Assembly: GCA_022410635.1 (NCBI GenBank)
Contig: JAJVDF010000126.1
Location: 2,212,322 to 2,276,321, forward strand
Reading direction: 5' to 3'
Source of the DNA: Tretioscincus oriximinensis
Lineage: Eukaryota > Chordata > Lepidosauria > Squamata > Gymnophthalmidae
DNA: 64,000 nucleotides
This document shows, one piece after another, positions 38,701 through 50,700 of this stretch. The notes below the pieces were generated by a model. The model made no database searches, had not been told where the DNA came from, and saw nothing but the letters and a program-made list of their open reading frames with translations. The stretch's first letter is position 1; each line of letters opens with the position of its first letter. The translations under genes were made by a program, and so were the position numbers.

Positions 38701-41700
38701 ATGGGAACCCAGCTTTCTGTGACTGAGCAAGAAAAGAATCTTGGGATGTTGGTGGACAATTCAATGAAGATGTCAACCCAGTGTGCAGCAGCAGCAAAAA
38801 AGGCAAATTCCATGTTGGGGTTAATTAGGAAAGGAATCGAAAACAAGTCAGCCTCTTTATAAATCTGTGGTGAGGCCACATTTGGAATACTGTGTTCAAT
38901 TCTGGTCACCACATCTCAAGAGGGAGATTTTGGAACTGGAGAAAGTGCAAAAAAGGGCAACAAAAATGATCAAGTGTCTGGAGCACCTCCCTTATGAAGT
39001 CAGGTTGCAACGTCTGATCTGATTGAACTGTACAAAATCATGCATGGGATGGATAGGGTGAATAGAGAAAAAAATGTTTTTTCTATCACACAACACTAGG
39101 ACCAAAGGGCACTCCTTAAAACTGATGAGTAGAAAAGTGAGAACAGACAAAGGAAAGTATTTTTTCACCGAAAGGATCATTGATCCATGGAATTTATTTC
39201 CTGAAGACGTAGTGGTAACTAACAGCTTGGATTAGACAGGTTTATGGATACCAAGGGTATAAATGGGTACTAGGATGGATATCTGGATGCTGCCTCTGGG
39301 ATGGAGCAGCAGGTAGTGCTCCTGAAATGCCATTTGCAGGGAGTCATGAAGAGGTGCATATTTTGCTTTCCTCTGTTCGGACTGCCCAGGTGCATCTGGT
39401 GGATCTCTGTGTGACACAGAATGCTGGACTAGATGAGCTCTGGCCTGATCCAGTATGGCTCTTCTTATGTTCTTATGTTCAGTACAAAAAAGAGTTCAAT
39501 TGAACTTGACCTCAAATACTCTGATTTATTTGACGGTCATTACTCATGCAAAATAGGAATATTCATTTATTGAGAAGAGGGAGAATGAGAACTCAAGAGC
39601 AATTGAATGTTCACAGAATATCAACCAATTGTTTCAAAAATAGCAGAAAACAATGGGTTTGATGGCAGCCCTGGGTGGACCCTGCTGTAGATTGGACAAG
39701 CCTGCAAAAGGGAAGGTTATGCTGGGAAGTAATGCAGAATAAGGCCCAGTACATAAAGGACCTTTGTAATTGCTTTAAGTTAAAAATAAAAACAGTATCA
39801 TAATATACTGTACCGTATATTATTATTATTCAGAAAAAAGCGGGGAGCAATTAGTTCTCTTAATGGCAAATAAAATGTGGGCTAATTCTTCCGGGTACAT
39901 CATTATTTCAAAAACATTTGATTTGTAAAATTATAACCGGATCAAGAAAAAAGACTAAGCAAGTCTTTTCAAAAACAAAATGAGAAATAGTTATTACTCT
40001 TTGTAAGCTGGAATTTAATCAACTGAGGCCTTATATTATTTCAAATGTCAGTAGGTTATAAATTTTGTTGTGAGCAACAAAAACATTAGCTGATTTCTAT
40101 ATCGCCAAACAGAGCAGAAGCTTGATTTAATTTACCTCTAAGAGAAAGTAGCCAATTTCCTTTCCTTATAAAAGCACATCAGTGGTACAGGTAAAACCTT
40201 ATTATATCCACCCTCATTATAATGAAATTCTCAATGTAACAAATGAATTAGAAAGTCCCAGCAGAACACCATCGAGAGCAATGTAAAAATGCCCCCGCTT
40301 TAACAAACTTCATTGTAACAGTAATCAGTATAACAAACTGATTTCTGTGTCTCTGCCTAATCTGCAAGACCCTGTTATAACAAAATGAAGTGCAAGAGGG
40401 GAACATTTAGTACAGAGTAATTTCAAGCAACAGAAAATATTTCAAGCAACAGGAAATATTTTCAAAGAACCAATGAATGTCAGATCAAATGCCCAGAATC
40501 CAATGGATTATTGGGACAATAATTGGGTCCTATGTAAAAGTAAATGCATTTACCCTGGTGTGATGGAAGGTGGCAGTTTGCAAGAAAAGGTGGCAAGTGT
40601 GTTAAGACTGGAATAATCTTAAAGACTGAAAAGACATTCAGACATGGCAGGCCATGAATGACCTCATTGTTGACAGGGTCTTAAAGTCACTTTTACAATG
40701 GTTTTGGGTGTTTACAAGCGCATTAAAATAATTTTTGTAATTGTTTCTGGCCTTTACAAGTGTGTTACTGTGATAATTTATCGAAGTCAATTTTTCTATT
40801 GTTTTCAGTACAACAAAATTTCATTATAACATACTTTTTTCCTGGTCCCTTGGAATTCATTATAATGAGGTTTCACCTGTATTGCATAAGATCTGTTGAC
40901 ACTGTTCTCGTATGTATTTGCATACTATTCAAGGTACCCTTGAATGAGTGAGGCAATAGGTCTTTCAGAGGAAACATGTTTAAGACTATACATTGTAGGA
41001 TTCAACTATAATAACACTTAAGCAATTAGGAGGAAAGGCCAATATTATCTTGTGCAATCCTTTCTCTTACAATATATTCTTGTTAAGTATGGTTGGCAAA
41101 ATATGATGTTTCCCATGGAGTATGGAATCACACCTTACAAAACTGCCCTATAGAAGAAATTGTTAGCTATGGAAAACCAGCAGTTAACAGGCCTAGATGT
41201 GCATGAATTTTGTGAGTTATTTTGGATAACTTTAAATCNTTTTCATTAACCAGCAGGCAGATCAGTGTCATTAGAAAGGAAGAAGCATGGATAGCTCAGT
41301 TGTTAAGGAATCCGTCTCTCAACTGAGAGATTGGGTTTCGAAGCCCTGTGTCGGACGTAGGGCGGGTTGAGCACCTTCCACTAGCCTGTAGCTCTAGCCA
41401 ATCCAGCTATGCGAAAGCAGGAATTGCAACAAAATACAACTGACTGCAAGTAGATACATGGGAACCACCACAGCCTGGTGGAGAAGATAGAATGTAAGCC
41501 TTCAGGCAAAAATATCCTTGTAAGCTGCTCTGAGTCCCTTTGAAAGGTGAGAAAAGCGGGGTATAAGAACCCAGTTCTTCTTCTTCTTTTTCATCTTCTT
41601 CTTCTTCTAAAAACCTTTGAACAGTTGGACTGGATGTGTTTGTCAGGGCCTTTTTGACACTGGGATATTATGGGCTATCTCCTGGAATAGGGGTCTGTCT

Positions 41701-44700
41701 ACTGCTTTCTTGACTATGGCAGGTCTTGATTGCACAGAATATTACTTCAGTGAAATGGAAGGTTGCTTTTGACAAGGTAATGCTTTAAATAGCCCTTCTC
41801 ATTATTTTAGTTTTCTCAAAAAAATTATGAAAAATAACAATAATGGTAACAACAAAAAGTTTTCCTAAAACCTAATGAAAGCACTTCTTAAATTACTTTT
41901 ATGTTTAATTTGTTTCATAGCTGAAAGGAAATACCGACAACGCATAGGATTCTGAAATGCATAGTAACTGGCTAGTTACCATGGTAACTGAACTGGATCA
42001 TTAACACAAGAGCATAGCAAAATGCATTTAAGGCAGTAGAGTGAACTAAGGGGGGGGGGGGAAGGAATAACATTTGTTAGATTTTGGGAGTCACAAAATA
42101 AAATGTTCTTCAACCTGATGTTCTCTAGAACATAAAAATTAGGGCTCATGCACTTAAGAGTCAACTAGAATACAGACATTTGTCATCAAGAACAACACAG
42201 ACATTATTTTACATACTTGCCCACCGTTGTCGACAGAAAATATCCTGGTTGTCCCCCCACACTGCTTCACGTACCATAGGAACCACAGAGCAGAGACTTC
42301 ATGGGGTTCTGAAGTGACATTGACGTTGACAAAGAGAGTAGCAAAATCCCTGACAGTTCTACACATGATGTAAAAAAGATAAAGATATTGAAAAACATTG
42401 GTATTTTTTCACTTTTTAAACACTTCATAAAGGACTACTAAATTCTTAGAATAAATAAGCCTGGTGAGAAAAAATCATGGCCTCTGCCTTTCTCCAGTAG
42501 AATTCCAGCTATTAGCTGCAGCAGGTTCAGTAATAGGGGTAATATGCTTCTGACAACTTTACTAACCAAGAACATATAATGATATTTATGTTATTATGTA
42601 GAATTATGATAATTCTACAATTATAGCTTGTAGACGCCTCTTAAAGACCAATCTTTTTATTCAACCATTTCCTGGATGAATGTTTATTTCTTTCCTGATC
42701 CTCCCAGGTTTTTATTCGGTGCAATTTTGAAAGGGCTCCATGGACCGGTTGTGACTCATGGGGCCACCCTTTTCCCAGCCCTGCTGCAAGTGAAGCATTC
42801 TTAACAAGGTATGTGTATGCTCAGTTAGGTATTTAAGCTTATAATTAAATGAAATTTTCTTTCTGTCTGCTAAGAACGTTGTATGGCTTGTTCCATGCAA
42901 GTCACCAGAAGTCAGCTTTAATCTGATGACACCAAAAACATTAATGGTCATCATTATTAGCAAAATCAACATCATGGTTCAGCAAAGGGGCTGGTAACAC
43001 TTAGAGACTAACAGTAGAAAAGTAAGTGGCATAAGCTTTTATAGACATGTCTACGAAAACGTATGCCACCTACTTTTCTACTGTTAGTCTCTAAGTGCTA
43101 CTAGCCCCTTTCCTGGACTTTTCTACTAGACAAACACGGTTATTTCTCTGAAATTGTACATCATGGTTGTTTTGGTTTTACTATTATAGGGCTTCAAATG
43201 CATTTTGAGCCAGATTATAACCATTTTTGAAAAAAATAGGTCTGAGCATTCTCAGCTGTATCAAAAAGGTCAGCGAATAGATTGTCGGAGAGCAGTAATT
43301 TTTACTTCAGGCTGTTTACAGCGCGGTACAGCAAGAAGAAAATTGCTGGTCTTTGATGAGAAACAGCAGGAAGAAGTATTAATGTTGCTTCCTGAACTTT
43401 TTTATTACAAGGAGGAAAATTTTACCATCCAGACACACAAAACTAACCTTAATGTTGTTTCCTGTTGTCATTTTCAATAGCTCAACGTTAAAATAAATAC
43501 ATGTTCAATGGGTATTTATTGCTTGACTTGATCTATCAAATTAAATAGCCTTCTGACAATTAGAGTATATTGGATTTGCATCGGAACCAAATTATTGGTC
43601 CAATGTGATTTGACAATGCCATAGAGTATTTTGTATCTGATATTATTGATGCTGGTTACTTCTAATTGTAGCTGAAAGGCCTTTTAGTAGTTCTTACAGA
43701 CAAGCCTCACAGGGTAGAATTGTCTTGTCAAGTTTTAAAATCTATGCTCAATATGTGCCTGTCTTTTAACCTGCAAAAACATGGAGATAAAGCATGTATA
43801 TCCAGCAAACTTTGTGAAATGATTTTACAGCCTATAATATATCAAATAAATCTACTTTATTCTTTCACTATATATACTAATTTAAATGGAGAAGGGTGCT
43901 TATCGGGGCTCGTCCCACGGCATGGCTGATTTGCTGCCAGCAGCGGAAGAAGAGATCCAGGTTCTCTTTTCCCTGCATCGCGGCAGCGCTATAGGGCCAC
44001 TGGTCCTCGTGTCTCGCTGGTCTGTCGGCGAGACGTGATGACTTCCGTCCCCCGATTTCCGTCCTCATCCCCCGATTTCCAGTCTCTTGGAAAGCGACGC
44101 TTCTGAATGCAACACGCGTCCTGTCATCGCTCCTGCCTTTCCGACCGGGACGCCATTTTAGCATGGCAGGGAAGGCAGGCCAAGAGCGCAGAAGGAGGCG
44201 GCAGAGTGGGGCTTCCCGGAACGGAGCCAGGTAGCGAGGAAGGAGGTAAGGGCCAGCCCTTGAAAACCTCAGGGCCCATTGGTACCAATTTTGAAAGCCT
44301 CCTTACCGCTGCCGGCCAGCCGGCCCCAAACAGACCTCCCCGCTCTGCATTGGAAGTGAGGAGAGGCACATTGTGCTCCTTTTTTCTTTTACCTCGGCTT
44401 CCCTTGGCATTCGCTTGAACGCCAGTGTCTGCCTCCACCACAAAAAACCCAGGAGATATTGCGTGGGGCAGTTTGAGAACCCCTCCCCCCCACACACACA
44501 CTGGCTGGTAATAAAAGGGTGGGTGCCCACCTCCTGGGATTCAAGCTGCGGAGCACCTGACCTCCAAGTGGGAGTAGGTGTCCCCCACACAAACATTTTC
44601 CCTATTATTCAGTGTGTGTATTTCACACCCTCACCCAGCTGTAAGCTGCTGAGTGGTTTTGGAGGGTGGTGGTGATCAGGCTGGGAACATACATCCACCA

Positions 44701-47700
44701 TCCAGGGCTGCTGCTCCCTACTNATCCTGGGGGTCCAGGATATTGATAAGGCTGTGTGACCTCTACTGCCTATCTATTGAGGTGATCCATACCCTGTATA
44801 CTGATCTTGCTGGTCTGACTCTATTATATAATTTTTACTGATGCATGACTTCAGTGCTATCAGTTTAGTTTCTGCTGCCTCCTGACCCTACTATATAACT
44901 TTTCCGATTCTGGTCATTACATCCTGGTTTTCTGTTTAAATTCTGCTTGCTTGTGACTCGAGCATGGCGGGCCTAGGACAGGAACCGTCTTCTGGCATGG
45001 CCCCTCGAGGCTCCAGCTAGGGAGGATCAGTTCGATAAAATTTCTCAAACACTAGGTCAACTCATGGAAGTAATCCAAGAACTGGTTAAAACCAACAGGG
45101 GACCCCCCTCCACAGCAGCAGTTTCTTCCTACATAGCCAGTGGTCCAAGTTCTTCAGCGGGAGCACCGCTACCAGAGGCTCTTAAAGAAGCATCAGTTCC
45201 TGCAGAATGCATGGGAACCACCATGTTGGCTTCAGCGAAGGATACCGCGGCAATTAATGGTGAGAACAGGGGCTGAGAAAAGGAGAGGAAGAGCCAATGC
45301 AGGAGACGGGATTCCTCATCAACAGGTACTAGTTCTAGTGCCTCATCTGGTGAACGCAAAGGCGGCAGGAGAGTTTATTGGCAGGCCATTACACTGGTTG
45401 CAGGTATGTCAGACTGGTTAATTAGGAGAAAAAAGGAAGTTTCTACTGTTAGTCTCTATCAGGGGAGGGCTCCCAGGAGTGTATGTCTGGGGCCAACCCT
45501 CCAGGTTCACATCTCCCAAGAAAAATTAGGAACAAAATCCTGGAAGGGTGTTATGTTGACATATTTTGCCTCACTAGACCAGAAAGAGTAAAAACAAATA
45601 CAGGGAAGCGCAAAAGGTCTAGCAGGATCACCCCAGTTGATCGCAACATGGACAATTGGGTTATCTGCTACAACAAATTTATGAGGCTGGTGTCAGCAGT
45701 ATTCCCAGAATGGGCCTGACAATTGAGTGGTCATATGGCCAACGTATTACGGGCTAGAGCTTTAGCGGGTGACCAGGCAGCTCTTAACTATGATGAAGCC
45801 TTTAGGAAGTTTGCATCTAATTCCGGGGCTGTCAGATGGGATTCAATAATGCATCACATCTGGCTGACAACTGTACACCAATCCGGCTCCCTAGCCACGT
45901 CATTTGATCTCAAAATGAAGGGTTGGGCAAAAGCCTATGCTAAGAGGTCTTATTGCTGGGAAATCAATGCGGGCCAGTGTACAAGGATAGGATAAAGGTC
46001 TTTTTGTTGAACGCATGGTTTTGATGTTAGACCAAGCCCTGGTGGGACCTGCTAAAAAGCTGGGCAGTATAAAAAAAAACTGTTAACCATATTTGTTTCT
46101 CCTTGTATTAGGCTATGATCGCAATATTTGGATTGTTGGGCACAGTATTGTTCATTGGGCTGGGCGATATGCTGCATCATCGCGCTGGAGGCAAGATTTG
46201 AACCTTCCGATGGGGACAAGAGTTTGTTGGATGACCCATCGTGGAATGCTGTGGCGTGAGTTTATTCCCTTGGTGGAAGCAGCCCTTAAGCAGCAGGGAC
46301 CACCAGATGCCATTGTGATACAGATGGGAGAGAACGATTTGGGTCTGGCCATTGCAAGCGCTCAACTAATGTACATCATACTGGCTGACTTGGAACAGCT
46401 CCAAAAGCTGTTTTTCTGGTGTCAAATGTTGTTTCATCTTAAGTGGAGAGGTGTGCCTGACCCTAACAAAATGAACTATGCCAGAAGGTGGATAAATTCT
46501 AAAATAACCAGGAGCGTGTTGAGCTATTGTGGTAAGGCTATCTGGCATAAAGTATTTTGCTTGCGAGGAGCTGACTTGTTTAGACTGGACAGTGTACACA
46601 TGTCAGATTTAGGGATTGAGACATGGTTGGGGCAGGTTCAAGGTGCACTTAAGGTGTGGCTGGCTGAGTAGGGCATATTTGGCGGGAGCTTTTCGCTCTA
46701 CTGGCAGTTCAGGCATCTTGGTTGGCAATGGGGGGTCAAAAAGTATGGAATACGGTATCCCCATGACTGCCCCATAGTCTGAGAGCCCCGTTAAAGGGGT
46801 TCTAGAGTTGTGGAGNCTGCCTTTGGGGATAGGCGTGGCCGAACACAACTCAGGAGTCATTGGGAGGGGCTATTACACAGGATGGTTTCTTGAGAGCCCA
46901 TTTACCCAAGGTGATCCTCACGGTGTGCCGCCTCAGGCTGGGGGCCTGAACAGCACCCACATGGGGTGGGCCCGTGATGGATGCCAGGGGCTCAGGACAG
47001 ACTGACTACCATACAACGTTGGCTACCGGGTGAGTGGTCGGCTATGGTCCCACGTCATCAGGGCATGGGCAGGAAGTGTATGTCTAGGTCCTGAGCTGGC
47101 AGATCGGTTGGGCTGCCTAGCCAACGGAGCAGGCAGCCAGCTGGCCTATGCCTGGTGGGCGGGGCCCAGTGGGATGGTCAGGCCGGGTGGCTGACCTGAT
47201 GTATGCCAAGATGCTGCACCTGCCACACCCTACTTTGCCATGGCCTTATTTTCTCCACTTTGGGTTTAATTTTCCATTCTGAAAATTATTGTTACTATGT
47301 TAAATTATTATCTATATGTTATTGTATACAATGTTATCCGCACTTTATATCATTAGTCTGTTAANGGGTTGGATGTGTATTGTTACGGTTGCGCTTAGGT
47401 TTCTTTAATAAATGGTTAATGCTATTCCTGCCTGGTCTCTTCTTGGTAACCGTCCGCTGCAAACATCAGATCTACCCCACTAATGTGAAATTCTTGCCTG
47501 ATAGGAATATAAAATCCTTGCTTGTATGGAGATTCTGTATATGTACCTGTGTGCAAGTAGGTCCTTCATATTTGATTATATTCTCTGGAGAAGTTCCATG
47601 TACTTTTTGCAACTTGATCTTATTTCAAGTTTTATATCTTTAGCTAATACATACAGACTTTGGCAGGCCCCAGTGTGTGTATACACTCTTACATCCTCCT

Positions 47701-50700
47701 GAAATTGTCCTCAAGGAAAGAATAGAAAAGACCAAAATCTGGTACAATTATCCGGTGCAGAAAGTGCCTATGCCACTGTTCTGAATTCTATAACATACTA
47801 ATTTTATACTTCAAATCTGTTCACAATTACAAAATTTATCCTCTCAAAAAACTGAAAGCTCTTACTCATGGTTCTCTAAAAAGACTGTATATACAGTACT
47901 TTATTCCCTAAATTTGTTCCCACTGCAGGTAAGATATGTGAACAAATCCTTGGGATATTAAATTAAACTAAAATATAACATTTCAGAAGGAATCAAAAAC
48001 CTACTTAGTCCAGCAATGTTTGTGAATGAATTCTTTCATTGTCATTTTGTCCCATTCTATAGCATGTGGTGCATCCCAAGGTGCCTCAGCAGGAATCTTA
48101 AGAAGGGAAAATAGATTAAATTTAATGCAAACNAGAAAGCATAAGCTATTAGATAAGAGGCAGGCATTTAAAACAGATCTGGAACCAGTTAACAGGCTAC
48201 CCAACTACATACTACTGTTAAATTATCCTGCATTAATTCAATGTTGCTAGAACAGTCTGACATGTGATATCCAAAAAGATCTTCTCTGTTTCAAATACCT
48301 AAATAAGCCTGTCACTTCACTGTTTGTAGTAATATGATCATACCAGTTAATTAAATACATTAATGTTATTTTTAGAATTTTAATTCTATCTTTTTTATGT
48401 TCAAAACATTTTATTTCAAAAAAATTAATATACAAAATCATACATTTTAAAATGTAAAACATTCTGAACATTTCCCCCTCTTTTTAGATAATTTCTCTCT
48501 CCTCTTATATTACACAAAACATATTTTGGCAGTTAGGATTCACATATGGAAAATTAGTCTTAGTCTTAGTTTCATTACTTCACTCCCCAACCTGCTTTAA
48601 CTGTCAACCATTTTTGCTTACACTCCCTCAATTTCTGAATATCATCTAGATTATTTATCCTACAACTAGAAATATCATAGCAATCACATTGATTATTTGT
48701 TCATACATTTTCTGCATTGTCCATACAGTGCAATATTTCCACCACCCCTACTGGAACAGTTTGAGCACACACTATTATTTTGTCAATTACTTCCCTTACT
48801 TCCAATGGCCAAATAGTATCCAAGGCTCCATGTAATTTTGACATTTTATCTATTATGTTTATTTGTAATATAAAAAAATTATTTATCTCCCTTTGTCCTT
48901 ACAGAATTGTTATACCTTTTGACATTCCCAAATCATGTATAAATATACCTCTTTGTTGGCAACCATGCCAACACATTCCATTTATACTGGGAAAAATGTG
49001 ATAACTATGCCAGCGTTCTATACCATTTTTGGAGTATCTTCCTCCTCCATTCTTTTATACTATGGTTTGTTGTCTTCTTTATCCTCATTATTTCCTTCTT
49101 AATATTCTCCCTTATTTTCATATCCATTGTATTTCTTGATTCACTGACATAATTAATATATATATATTTCCTGCAGTTCTTTTTTCGTGTCTCTTAATCT
49201 TCTTTATTTTTTCAAATTCTGTATCTATTCTTATATGTCTTTTAATCCTCTTTATATCGAATGTTCATTCTATCTCAAAGAATAAGACTGATTCACAAAA
49301 AAGGAAGTGGTCCAGGGTTGTTATGTGCTTCATCCAGCAAACTGTTAATTTGGAATAAATACTGTGAAATCATTACGAAAACTCACTTGTCTACTCCATC
49401 AAGAAGATAGCACCATTATTTCCATGAGCTGTGAACTGTAACCTCTCAGCCAGGAGGTGTATGCATCCCTTGGATAATGTGTTCTCACTCACTTTATGTT
49501 ACTGTAACAATTCTAGGAGTTTATGTATTGGCTATGATGATCCCTTGTCCTAACTGGTCAGAAGAAATAACTTATCAGGGTAAGTACAAACCTGGCCATT
49601 TAAATTGAAGCAGCAAAAATAGCCAATTTTAAGGACGGTTTCCAGTTGTTTAGAATGCAGCTTCTTTGTTTTGAAGGAAAACTCATCTCAGCATTATGAG
49701 ACGTGAAGCATTGCTTATTGAAGTTACCACTCCATGGTAGCTCTCACATGAGCTTCTCCAGATTTCATTCCTTCATTCAAGGGATGCAACTGCAAAGTTA
49801 CCATATGAAAAAAGGCCTGTTCCTCTTATAATTGAACAAAAGAAAGAACTTCAGCAAGTGTATCTTGCGAAGCAAGCAGCTCTAGCAAGAATAACTAATA
49901 AAGTAGCAGGAATCTTATCACATGGTAATTCTACAACACATGTTCTTGGAATTTTTTGGCTGTTTGGCACATACTTGGGATAATTTAGTCTCTGCATCAT
50001 GCAAAATGTTTTGTTCTTCTGATTCTTACCATGCATAATGAAGCAAAATTAGGATTTTAGCAAATAGAATCAGCAATCATAAATATGCAGTCCCCTCTAC
50101 TATACATATTTTAAGATAAATATGGTGCTATTTCTTGGAAAAAGTATGAGGAGGCAATGTGGTCTTGACACAGAAATATTTGTTATGAAACCTAGTCTGT
50201 ACATAACCAATACCCTGTGCCACATGTCAAAAACTTAGTTATTATTTATATGTTCAACTGATTTATTTAAATATACATAAGAAAAGCTTTCTGCAGCTTT
50301 CCGAATAAAACAGCTAATTACAGTTTATCTAATTACAGTAATCTAATGATTTTATAGAGCTTTAGATATATTCTAAACATGCAACTTAATAACTAACCTA
50401 GCTATGCAAATCAGTTGCTTGCAACAGCCTACCTCTTTCCCCAGGTTATCCACTGCTCTCCAGAAATTGTTGAAGTCCAGATATACCAAAGGATTCCAGA
50501 CGGTAGGAAAAGCACCATGGAAAAAAGAGGACTTTCCCTGCAACAAATGTATGAGTTAATTTAGTTTCTTGCATAAAATAGCAGAGATAGTAATTTCCTT
50601 CTCACACATGGTTTTATTGTTTTGATAACTGCATTTTAATTAGTTTTCAGTATTTTATTTATTTATTTTTACTTATATCCCACCCTATACCCGAAGGTCT

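Larger units (their letters stand above)
34861..42216 (-). other. MAOA: MAOA intron 6
   Basis: 7356 bp GT-AG (donor GTATGT). Carries the 35065 direct repeats, a near full-length CR1 (antisense to MAOA), a Tigger-like element and a SINE. The AT-rich piece 39481-40187 and 41609-42216 show nothing more, apart from a G-homopolymer near 42050. Confidence 0.88.
42359..48004 (-). other. MAOA: MAOA intron 5
   Basis: 5646 bp GT-AG (donor GTAGGT). Contains the foldback at 42984, the Ngaro/DIRS-like element at 43890-47465 and a possible L2 end near 42620-42710. 47466-48004 shows nothing. Confidence 0.88.

Noticed and set aside
41283..41360. tRNA gene
   Set aside because: A- and B-box-like blocks are present, but the sequence continues into a SINE body with TTC tail, and the anticodon and acceptor stems do not form a clean cloverleaf.
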